DNA from: Dehalococcoidia bacterium
Lineage (GTDB): Bacteria; Chloroflexota; Dehalococcoidia; SZUA-161; SpSt-899
Assembly: GCA_023271485.1 (NCBI GenBank)
Contig: JALPXT010000031.1
Location: 1-13,340, forward strand
Reading direction: 5' to 3'
DNA length: 13,340 bases
Part shown: positions 7,128-13,340 of the stretch, one piece after another
Position numbering within the stretch: the first letter of the stretch is position 1
How the letters are laid out: every line of letters starts with the position of its first letter
The notes under the pieces: model-generated
Told to the model about the DNA's origin: nothing
The model's database searches: none
What the model saw: the letters and a program-made list of their open reading frames with translations, nothing else
Made by a program: the position numbers and the translations under genes

Positions 7128-9953
7128 TTATGCTTTTTCAATCCGAACAGCAGAGACCTTAAGTCCGGAAACGACGGACATATTACAGACAGCAGGGTCA
7201 GTGAGGACATTGACTGCTGACTCTCCGAAGTGGAAGCTCATACAGACCACACCAGGCGGCACACGGTCGGTTATCTGTATCTTAGTCTCGATGGAACCGC
7301 GTCGTGAAGTAACCTTGACCATATCGCCGGCGGTCAGTTCTAACGCTTGCGCATCCCGGGGACTGATTTCCATCAATTCTTCGTTAAGGAAATAGTTCAA
7401 CCCGTCGGTTTTGCCTGTCATGGTTCTGGTATGGTACTGGTAAAGCTTCCGGCCCGTGGTCAAGATAAAGGGATAGTCTTCATCAACAGTATCAGCAGCC
7501 CATGGGCGGTATTCCACAGTAGCGAATTGCCCTATGCCGCGGGCGAACTTACCTTTATGCATTATGGGGGTACCGGGATGGTCTTCTGCGGGACACGGCC
7601 ATTGCAGACCTCCTTTTTCTAATCGCTCGTAACTCATGCCCCGGAAGTAGTGAGGTGTCAATTTTCTTACCTCATCCCATACCTCTTCGGATGAAGAGTA
7701 ATTCCAGTTAAGGTTGAACCTCTGTGCCAGCAACTGGAGGATTTCCCAGTCGGGTTTGCTATCACCCCGCGGTTTGACGGCACGACGGATACGCTGTACC
7801 CGTCTTTCTGTGTTGATAAAGGTACCGTCTTTTTCGGCAAAAGAAGCCGCCGGCAGGACAACATCGGCATATTTAGCGGTTTCTGTGAGGAAGATATCTT
7901 GCACTACTACGAAATCCATCTCTTCCAGACATTCACGTACATGATCGGCATGGGGGTCGGAAATGACCGGGTTTTCTCCCATGATGTACATGACGCGATT
8001 CCGCCTGGTTGGATTGTCGTGAAACATCTCGGCTATGGTACGGCCGGGTGCGTCGGAAAGCTCAACCCCCCAGGCTCTAGAAAACTTGGCCCGTATTTCG
8101 CCGCTAACGCTCATCCCTTTGTATACCGGGGTTTCAAACTCTATAGTATCGGCAAGTATCACACTGGTATCTATCTCCTCCGGCGGAGGTGCCACAGCCT
8201 CACCTTTCTCTAATTTCAAGCGCCGCCAGTAAGTATCTGTTTCTCTATCGCCGTATACCGGTTGGTAACCGGTGAGGACATTAGGCAGACAGCCCATATC
8301 GCAGGCTCCCTGGACGTTGTTTTGACCCCGCAGGGGATTCATTCCGGCATGTGGTACCCCCAAATTGCCTGTAAGCAAGGATAGATTGGTCAAGGCAACG
8401 ACGTTTTCTGTACCCGAGGTATGCTGCGTTACTCCCATGCAGTAGATGATAGAGCCGCTTTCAGCCCCGGCAAAGAGCCGGGCGGCTTTGATGATGTCTT
8501 CAGCCGGCACACCGGTTATCACCGAGACATACTCCGGGGTGTATTTCTCTACTATTTCTTTCAAGTATTCGAACCCCTGGGTGCGGTTCTTGATGTATTC
8601 TTTGTCTTCGAGCCCCTCTTTTATGATTACGTGTACCAGTGCGTTGAAGAGGGCTACGTCCGTCCCTGGCTTGAACTGCAGATGAACGTCGGCAATGTTC
8701 ACCAGAGGTATGCGGCGCGGTTCAGCAACGATCAATTTGGCACCACGTCTCACAGCCTGGCGAATTCGATAACCGATAACGGGATGATTTTCGGTAGGAT
8801 TGGAACCGGTTAAGAGAATCGCACCGGCACCTGCTATCTCGCCAACAGTATTGGTCATCGCCCCACTCCCTAATGCGGTGGCCAGACCGACCACAGTGGG
8901 GGCATGTCAGAGACGGGCACAGTGATCGACACTGTTTGTGCCCAGGGAGCGCAGGAGCTTCTGGAAGAGATAGTTGTCTTCGTTGGTAGCCCTGGCCGAG
9001 CTTAAACCGCCCAGTGCTTCGGGGCCGTATTTTTCCTGGCCTTCCTTAAATTCAGCAGCAACTAAATCTAACGCTTCGTCCCAGGAAGCTTCAACAAAGG
9101 TGCCGTTACGCTTAATTAAGGGGGTCGTCAAGCGGTCGGGGTGGTTGACAAAGTCGTAGGCGAAGCGCCCTTTTGCACAAAGCTGCCCATCATTTACCGG
9201 ATTCCGGCGATCGCCGCGGGCGGAAAGCACCCGATCCCCTCTTACCCCGAGATAGATGCCACAGCCGGTGCCACAATACGGACAGATGGTCTTAACCTCA
9301 CGCGCAGGGCGCTCGCTCCCCTTGCGCGCCAACGCTGCGGTAGGACAGCGGTCCACACATTCGCCACAGGACTCGCATGTAGATTCTGTAATGGGCTTAT
9401 CCTTAAGGGTGCTGATCTTAGTGGCGAAGCCCCGAAAGGCAAAGTCGATGGCACCGACTCCATTGATCTCCTCACAGGTTCGCACACAGATACCACAGAG
9501 AACACACTTATTGGGATCACGGTAGAAGAAGGGGTTCGAGTCATCAATGGGAAGATCCCTTACGGTTCGCTTCAGACGCTGCAGACGCCCTTCCTCAATG
9601 CCAATGTAGGTCGCGATATCCTGGAGCCTGCAATCTGTATTCCGGGCACATTGGAGACACTCGGAATAATGGTTGGCGATAATGAGTTCGGCGGCGATAC
9701 GGCGCGCCTTATTGATCTCCGGGTTTTCCGTTGTTACCCTCACCCCTTCCTCAACCGGCGTTTTGCAGGAGATGGTAAGACCCCTCCCTTCGATCTCAAT
9801 CATACATAGCCGGCATCCTCCGAAGGGCTTCAGATCGGGATGATAGCAGAGGTGGGGGATATAAATACCATGCTCAAGCGCCGCCATGAGTATGGTGTCC
9901 CCTTCATTTGCCTTGATCTTGAGTCCGTCAATGGAGAAAGTGATTTCGCCCAT
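7128..9953 (-). CDS. fdhA: Formate dehydrogenase catalytic subunit, selenoprotein with NuoG-like N-terminus (TGA at 8909-8907 read as Sec)
   Basis: One 941-residue molybdenum/tungsten-bis-MGD enzyme oxidising formate (or reducing CO2), interrupted only by an in-frame TGA at 8909-8907. The sequence around it reads VDHCARL-U-HAPTVVGLA; formate dehydrogenases have Cys or Sec there as the metal ligand, so it is Sec349. N-terminal Fe-S domains: [2Fe-2S] C36, C47, C50, C63; HC3-type [4Fe-4S] H95, C99, C102, C108; two ferredoxin clusters C150, C153, C156, C160 and C193, C196, C199, C203. The catalytic part begins with [4Fe-4S] C224, C227, C231, C259, and the C-terminal MGD-binding part includes YQYHTRTMTGKT. 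The start is ATG9953 with GGAGG nine bases upstream, five bases after the preceding gene. No signal peptide is present, so it is cytoplasmic. Splitting it at 8894/8907 would be an annotation error. Confidence 0.95.
8860..8909 (-). promoter_or_regulatory. Bacterial SECIS element directly after the fdhA UGA
   Basis: Reading down the minus strand from UGA (8909-8907), a lower stem pairs GCCCCCACT (8903-8895) with AGTGGGGC (8867-8860), with one bulged C. The upper 17-nt hairpin is GTGG-U-C-GGUCUG-G-CCAC (8894-8878). It has a bulged U and an apical loop GGUCUG, the features bound by SelB in the Escherichia coli fdhF element. The loop begins 18 bases after the UGA, the same distance as in fdhF as I remember that sequence. 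The element lies entirely inside the coding region. Confidence 0.8.
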
Positions 9954-9958
9954 AACCC

Positions 9959-10546
9959 TTAACCTCCGTTACTCTGCCTTTTTTCTTTCATTTTGTTAAT
10001 GACTTCAACCAGTTGTTCGACCTTGTCCACCCCGCTTTGGCACAGAGTTATTGTTGCATCTACATGACCCAACTTCCCACAAAGAGCAATGGTATAAATA
10101 CCAGTGCCATCTAAGATCATTTTCAGAGCTATGTCAGCGTAAGGGCAATCTATCCCCATAAAAACAGCTACATCGTATCTGTTGTGTCCGATAATCAGGT
10201 CGCCATGATACGGGTTTATTTCTACAGCCGTTCTCATCTGGGGGTAGTTCGGCCGGATATCAAATACGGGAAGTATTTCAGCCCCTATTGCTGCGCACAA
10301 TTTTCTTAGCACCCCGGCTTTCTCCGGCGCTCCTTCCTCCCAGGTCCAGAGCATAATACGAGCGGGGGCAAAAATAACCGGTTTCCTGGCATTTAGACAG
10401 ACCTCAGCAATTTTCTCCCAAGCTTCTTCCTCAGGAACCATTCTGTCATCTATCAGAGCTTTACCTTTTTCCGGATGGGACGCCTGTGACACCGCTTCCG
10501 GAGACAGCAGTTCTTGATATCTGGGCTTCTCTTTTAGTGTAATCAC
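9959..10546 (-). CDS. Small protein resembling the CO dehydrogenase epsilon/CdhB family (DHS-like fold), first gene of the fdh operon
   Basis: A 195-residue soluble protein of uncertain role. The start is GTG10546 with GGAGG seven bases upstream; the stop is five bases before fdhA. A charged N-terminal third leads to an alternating strand/helix pattern: ARKPVIFAPARIMLW, then LCAAIGAEILPVFDIRP, then YDVAVFMGIDCPYADIALKM and IYTIALCGKLGHVDATITL. This spacing, with a final strand followed by an H-x-D/N-A segment, recalls the epsilon subunit of CO dehydrogenase/acetyl-CoA synthase (CdhB, PF02552), a nucleotide-binding Rossmann-like fold. Three cysteines are scattered (apart from one in the N-terminal half) and form no Fe-S motif. 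No transmembrane or signal segment is seen. The assignment rests on pattern similarity by eye. As first gene of the operon it is presumably a subunit, assembly factor or cofactor-binding partner of the formate dehydrogenase. Confidence 0.55.
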   Translation of the reverse strand: MITLKEKPRYQELLSPEAVSQASHPEKGKALIDDRMVPEEEAWEKIAEVCLNARKPVIFAPARIMLWTWEEGAPEKAGVLRKLCAAIGAEILPVFDIRPNYPQMRTAVEINPYHGDLIIGHNRYDVAVFMGIDCPYADIALKMILDGTGIYTIALCGKLGHVDATITLCQSGVDKVEQLVEVINKMKEKRQSNGG

Positions 10547-10575
10547 TCTAGAACCTCCTATTTAACGTTCACCCT

Positions 10576-10592
10576 GGGTTGACTCACAACCC
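10576..10592 (-). promoter_or_regulatory. Leader hairpin upstream of the fdh operon
   Basis: GGGTTG and CAACCC form a perfect 6-bp inverted repeat around a 5-base loop. It lies between the proposed -10 box and the first gene, so it would be in the 5' leader of the fdh operon mRNA, about 30 bases before the GTG start. No U-tract follows, so it is not a standard terminator. It could be an operator or an RNA element; its role is unknown. Confidence 0.4.
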
Positions 10593-10606
10593 TGTGCCCG
10601 AACTAT

Positions 10607-10635
10607 ATTCTACAACAATTGGCTGGGAAAGGCAA
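10607..10635 (-). promoter_or_regulatory. Sigma-70-like promoter of the fdh operon
   Basis: On the minus strand TTGCCT (10635-10630) and TAGAAT (10612-10607) are separated by exactly 17 bases. They match the -35 at four of six and the -10 at five of six positions. Transcription would start near 10600, giving a leader of about 54 bases before GTG10546. The 106-bp gap between metF and the CdhB-like gene is the widest one between consecutive minus-strand genes, which agrees with a new transcription unit starting here. Confidence 0.6.
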
Positions 10636-10652
10636 GAAATCACTGTCCCCGA

Positions 10653-11537
10653 TTACAGCCCGGCCGCAGCCAGTATGTCGGGGACTACCTCTTCCCTGCC
10701 GATGGCCATGACATGAACCCCATCACAAATGGAGTCCTTCTTCAGGGCGGCGATCATCCGTCCGGCGATCTCGATGCCTCTAGTGAGCGCCTCGCCCTTG
10801 GGGGCGCCGGCCAGCTCGTCAATCAAGTTCTGCGGGACTAAGACCCCGGGGACATTTTCGTTCATGTACTTAGCCATCCGGGCGGAAACGAGTAGTATAA
10901 CCCCTGCCAGTACCTTAACTCGAAACTGGCGAGCAAACTCCATGAACCTGGCGAAATTCTCCAGGTCATATATCGCCTGCGTCTGGAAAAATTCAACCCC
11001 TGCCTCCACCTTCTTTTCGAACCTGGCAAGTTGCGGTTCGATCGGCTTTGCCTCCGGGGTAACTATCGCCCCTGCGCAGAATTCTACCACCCCATCAAGA
11101 TCGTTCCCCCCCAGATCCTTGCCCGATTCCATCAGACGAATGGTGTGGAGCAGTTGAGACGAATCGAGATCGAAGACTCCTTTGGCTTTCTTGTGGTCCC
11201 CAACGGGAACGGCATCGCCGGTAAGGCAAAGGATATTCCTTATACCTCTGGTATAGGCAAACAGAAGTTCCGCCTGCAGAGCAAGCCGGTTGCGGTCGCG
11301 GCAGGTCATCTGCAGAATCGGTTCGCCGCCTCGTTCCTTGATCGCCAGGCAGCCACCGATAGAGGGAAACCGCATCACCGAGCTCTGGTGATCGGTGACA
11401 TTGAGGGCATCAACCTTGTCTTTGAGAAGATCGATGTGATGAAGCATCCTGGCGATATTTGTTCCCTTCGGCGGGCCAATCTCGCTGGTGATGACGAACT
11501 TCCCGGAATCGAGTGCCTCTCTCAAGCTCTGTGCCAT
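10653..11537 (-). CDS. metF: 5,10-methylenetetrahydrofolate reductase, MetF subunit
   Basis: A 294-residue flavin-dependent TIM-barrel enzyme that reduces methylene-tetrahydrofolate to methyl-tetrahydrofolate, the last methyl-branch step of the Wood-Ljungdahl pathway and the methyl source for methionine. The catalytic glutamate is E19 in TSEIGPPKG. Other family segments are ALNVTDHQSSVMR (44-56), QMTCRDRN (76-83), ILCLTGD (102-108) and EFFQTQAIYDLENF. The start is ATG11537 with GGAGG four bases upstream. The neighbour metV encodes the usual partner of this short MetF type. A 59-bp heptad-repeat gap separates them. A GltD-like flavoprotein upstream of metV suggests that electrons may come through an additional subunit rather than directly from NAD(P)H at MetF. 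No terminator follows before the fdh promoter. Confidence 0.93.
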   Translation of the reverse strand: MAQSLREALDSGKFVITSEIGPPKGTNIARMLHHIDLLKDKVDALNVTDHQSSVMRFPSIGGCLAIKERGGEPILQMTCRDRNRLALQAELLFAYTRGIRNILCLTGDAVPVGDHKKAKGVFDLDSSQLLHTIRLMESGKDLGGNDLDGVVEFCAGAIVTPEAKPIEPQLARFEKKVEAGVEFFQTQAIYDLENFARFMEFARQFRVKVLAGVILLVSARMAKYMNENVPGVLVPQNLIDELAGAPKGEALTRGIEIAGRMIAALKKDSICDGVHVMAIGREEVVPDILAAAGL

Positions 11538-11550
11538 TGTCCCTCCACTG

Positions 11551-11613
11551 GGGATTGGTTATTGGTGACTAGTGGCCGGTCCCCAATTACCAATCACTAA
11601 TCACTAATCACTC
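11551..11613 (-). repeat. Second heptad repeat array, with inverted repeat, overlapping the metV 3' end
   Basis: On the minus strand the units are GTGATTA, GTGATTA, GTGATTG, GTAATTG, GGGACCG, GCCACTA, GTCACCA, ATAACCA, ATCCCCA. The two halves are near-complementary: GATTGGTTATTGG (plus strand, 11553-11565) can pair with CCAATTACCAATC (11583-11595) with one mismatch, leaving a 17-base loop. It shares the exact 12-mer CACTAGTCACCA with the array at 1904-1988 (here on the minus strand, 11574-11563). The array fills the metV-metF gap and provides the TAG stop of metV at 11599-11597. Confidence 0.75.
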
Positions 11614-12247
11614 GTATTAGCCTCGGTCGAGGTGCAACCTGGAAGTTCTTCGGGGGATGATATTTCTTCATCAGGTCGAGTCGCCCCTGTTTCTCCAGAA
11701 GCTGGTATATCAGCGTCCAGGCGCAATCCCTCTCCTTATCGACCTCACATTTGCCATTGTCCGTGCCACCGCAGGGGCCGTTTATCAATCCCTTGTGACA
11801 GGCAGTAATGGGACAGATGCCCGCGGTTTCGCCCAGGACACACTGCCCGCACTGATCACAGGCTTCCAGGAAAATACCGGGGCCTTCCTCGATGCCCATG
11901 AAGAGGGTGTCCAGGGCGGGAATCACCGGCTGATCGATGTACTGCGCCGTTTTCTGTACCCCCAGCGCGCAGGACATCACCAGAATGCAGTTGGCATCCC
12001 GAATGGCCTGGCCATTCTCTGCCATGGCTGCCCCGGTCATTTCGTCACAGGAGGTAGCTATGACCGTGGAACCAGTGACGATCTTACCCCACTCCTGAAG
12101 GCGGCCGATCATGCCGGCAACCTCCTCTATGCCGCCGGTCCTGGTCATCGTGGCGCAGGTGCCGCAGCCGATGACGAAGATCCTATCGAATCGCTCCAGG
12201 CACTCCTTGATCTCATCGAATGGTTTTGACTTGGTGATCGATTTCAT
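11597..12247 (-). CDS. metV: Methylenetetrahydrofolate reductase partner MetV (cysteine-rich Fe-S/zinc protein)
   Basis: A 216-residue cysteine-rich protein of the MTHFR C-terminal family (PF12225), the MetV partner of MetF in acetogens. Cysteines lie at 28 and 31 (GCGTC), 67 (SCDEM), 93 (MSCALG), 130, 133 and 136 (CDQCGQC), 145 and 150 (CPITAC), 159 (GPCGG) and 167. This is enough for Fe-S clusters and/or zinc that carry electrons to MetF. The start is ATG12247, with a GGGAGGGGG tract just upstream, eleven bases after the upstream flavoprotein stop. The final residues (VISD) are encoded by heptad repeat units GTGATTA-GTGATTA, so the native C-terminus may have been altered. Gene order flavoprotein-metV-metF supports one methylene-tetrahydrofolate reductase complex. 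Confidence 0.92.
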   Translation of the reverse strand: MKSITKSKPFDEIKECLERFDRIFVIGCGTCATMTRTGGIEEVAGMIGRLQEWGKIVTGSTVIATSCDEMTGAAMAENGQAIRDANCILVMSCALGVQKTAQYIDQPVIPALDTLFMGIEEGPGIFLEACDQCGQCVLGETAGICPITACHKGLINGPCGGTDNGKCEVDKERDCAWTLIYQLLEKQGRLDLMKKYHPPKNFQVAPRPRLIRVISD

Positions 12248-12258
12248 GCCCCCTCCCG

Positions 12259-13340
12259 CTACGTTTCGAGGTCACATCGCAGACACCGCTTTGCTTCTTC
12301 CCTGCCTCTCTCCTCCGAAAAGCCGCGCTCTATTTCATCAAAGCTCCGCCTTCGCTCCTCAGGCGGCAGAATAGGCATGGTGACTCGAGGTTGCGCCTCC
12401 CACTCCTCCTCCGTTTCCTCCGGGGCCGGTTTTTGAGCGATCTCACCCTTGAGATCATACATCTGCACCGGCGAGGCATCTCGTCTGAAGTACTTATCTA
12501 TTGCCAGTGCCCCCCGTCGCCCGGCGGCGATAGCGTCGATGACCAACCCGGGCCCGGTGACAAAATCACCGCCGGCGAAAACCCCGGGGAGATTAGTAGC
12601 CAGTGTATTGCTATCAACAACCAGGGTCTCCCACCGCGTGCGCTCCAGGGCGCTATCGGCGGGCAGGAAGGAAAGATCAGGAGCCTGGCCGACAGCAGCG
12701 ATAACTGTGTCTGCCTCTATGAAAGTACCTGAGTCCTCGATTGGAATCGGTCGCCGCCGGCCGCTATCATCCGGCTCACCCAGCTTCATCTGGACACACT
12801 GCAACCCCGATACCTTCCACCCCTCGGTCACTATGCGGGTGGGACTGACCAGAAAATTGATCTTCACCCCTTCGGCCACAGTCTGTTCGTATTCCACCTC
12901 ACTAACCGGCATCTCGGCTCGAGAGCGGCGATAGTAGATATTCACCTCCTCCGCACCAAAGCGAAGCGCCGTGCGCGCGGAATCCAGGGCTACATTCCCA
13001 CCACCGATCACCGCGCCCCGCCCTCCCACCGTAACCTCCCGGCCGATCTTCACATCCCTCAGAAAGCGAAGTCCATAATGAAGTCCTTCGATGCCCTCAA
13101 CCTCACCGGGTATGCCCACGCGCTGGCTTCTCTGGGCGCCGGCGGCGATGTAAATCGCCTCGAACCCCTCTTTCTTGAGATCGTCCAGGGTGTAGTTGAC
13201 ATTTATCGGGGTGCCGTATTTTATCTCTACTCCCTTCCTGGCGATGTAGTCAATTTCCATCTGAATGACCTCTCGCGGCAGTCGGAACTCCGGTATGGCG
13301 ACCGAGAGCATGCCCCCGCCCACCGGAAGCGCCTCGAAAA
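12259..13340 (-). CDS. GltD/NfnB-like FAD-NAD(P) oxidoreductase, C-terminal part (runs off right edge)
   Basis: About 360 residues of a pyridine-nucleotide-disulfide-type flavoprotein related to the glutamate synthase small subunit and to NfnB. The frame is open to the window edge and begins inside a conserved block, FEALPVGGGMLSVAIPEFRL, so the true start lies beyond 13340; a GTG at 13323 is not a real start. It continues with the second dinucleotide fold GAVIGGGNVALDSART, then YYRRSRAEMPVSEVEYE, and the FAD C-terminal signature GVFAGGDFVTGPGLVIDAI. A tail ends in EAKRCLRCD, a cysteine pair normally seen in the Fe-S linker of GltD-like and HdrA-like proteins. It lies eleven bases upstream of metV in the same direction. 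A role in feeding NAD(P)H electrons to MetV/MetF is likely but inferred from position only. Confidence 0.88.
   Translation of the reverse strand, partial: FEALPVGGGMLSVAIPEFRLPREVIQMEIDYIARKGVEIKYGTPINVNYTLDDLKKEGFEAIYIAAGAQRSQRVGIPGEVEGIEGLHYGLRFLRDVKIGREVTVGGRGAVIGGGNVALDSARTALRFGAEEVNIYYRRSRAEMPVSEVEYEQTVAEGVKINFLVSPTRIVTEGWKVSGLQCVQMKLGEPDDSGRRRPIPIEDSGTFIEADTVIAAVGQAPDLSFLPADSALERTRWETLVVDSNTLATNLPGVFAGGDFVTGPGLVIDAIAAGRRGALAIDKYFRRDASPVQMYDLKGEIAQKPAPEETEEEWEAQPRVTMPILPPEERRRSFDEIERGFSEERGREEAKRCLRCDLET

Noticed and set aside
7128..8909. fdhA as a pseudogene or as two separate subunits broken by a stop
   Set aside because: The frame is unbroken apart from one TGA at the known Sec position followed by a SECIS hairpin; the apparent start GTG8894 lies inside the conserved active-site block.
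10576..10592. metF transcription terminator
   Set aside because: The hairpin has no U-tract and lies downstream of a promoter that reads in the same direction, so it is better placed as a leader element.

Overview
The window is a gene-dense bacterial stretch of roughly even GC content, probably from a strict anaerobe that makes selenoproteins and uses a Wood-Ljungdahl-type C1 pathway. The evidence is a selenocysteine-type formate dehydrogenase with NuoE/NuoF-like partners and a MetV/MetF methylene-tetrahydrofolate reductase module. The opposite strand at the left edge starts a methylmalonyl-CoA mutase. Taxonomy cannot be fixed from the sequence; an anaerobic lineage such as Dehalococcoidia (Chloroflexota) is only a guess.

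Left third, plus strand except at the edge. The 5' end of a minus-strand methylmalonyl-CoA mutase large subunit runs off the left edge, head to head with panC (pantothenate synthetase). panC overlaps surE (nucleotidase) by four bases. The 3' end of surE runs into an array of degenerate 7-bp repeats that supplies its stop codon. A tRNA-Ala(CGC) with its own likely promoter follows, then tldD and tldE (pmbA), a protease pair that overlaps by one base.

Right two thirds, all minus strand and convergent with tldE. Read in the direction of transcription, the first operon enters from the right edge: a GltD/NfnB-like flavoprotein (partial), metV and metF. The end of metV runs into a second heptad array that shares an exact 12-mer with the first. 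After a 106-bp gap holding a good sigma-70-like promoter and a leader hairpin comes a tight four-gene operon: a small protein resembling the CO dehydrogenase epsilon subunit (CdhB), fdhA, a NuoE-like [2Fe-2S] subunit, and a NuoF-like flavoprotein with a C-terminal 2x[4Fe-4S] ferredoxin domain.

The key correction is that fdhA looks like two ORFs split by a TGA. That TGA lies exactly at the selenocysteine position of formate dehydrogenase and is followed by a hairpin with bacterial SECIS architecture, so one 941-residue selenoprotein spans 7128-9953. The two minus-strand operons together would link formate and CO2, NAD(H), possibly ferredoxin, and methylene-/methyl-tetrahydrofolate. The least explained parts are the CdhB-like first gene of the formate dehydrogenase operon and the heptad arrays fused to two gene ends.
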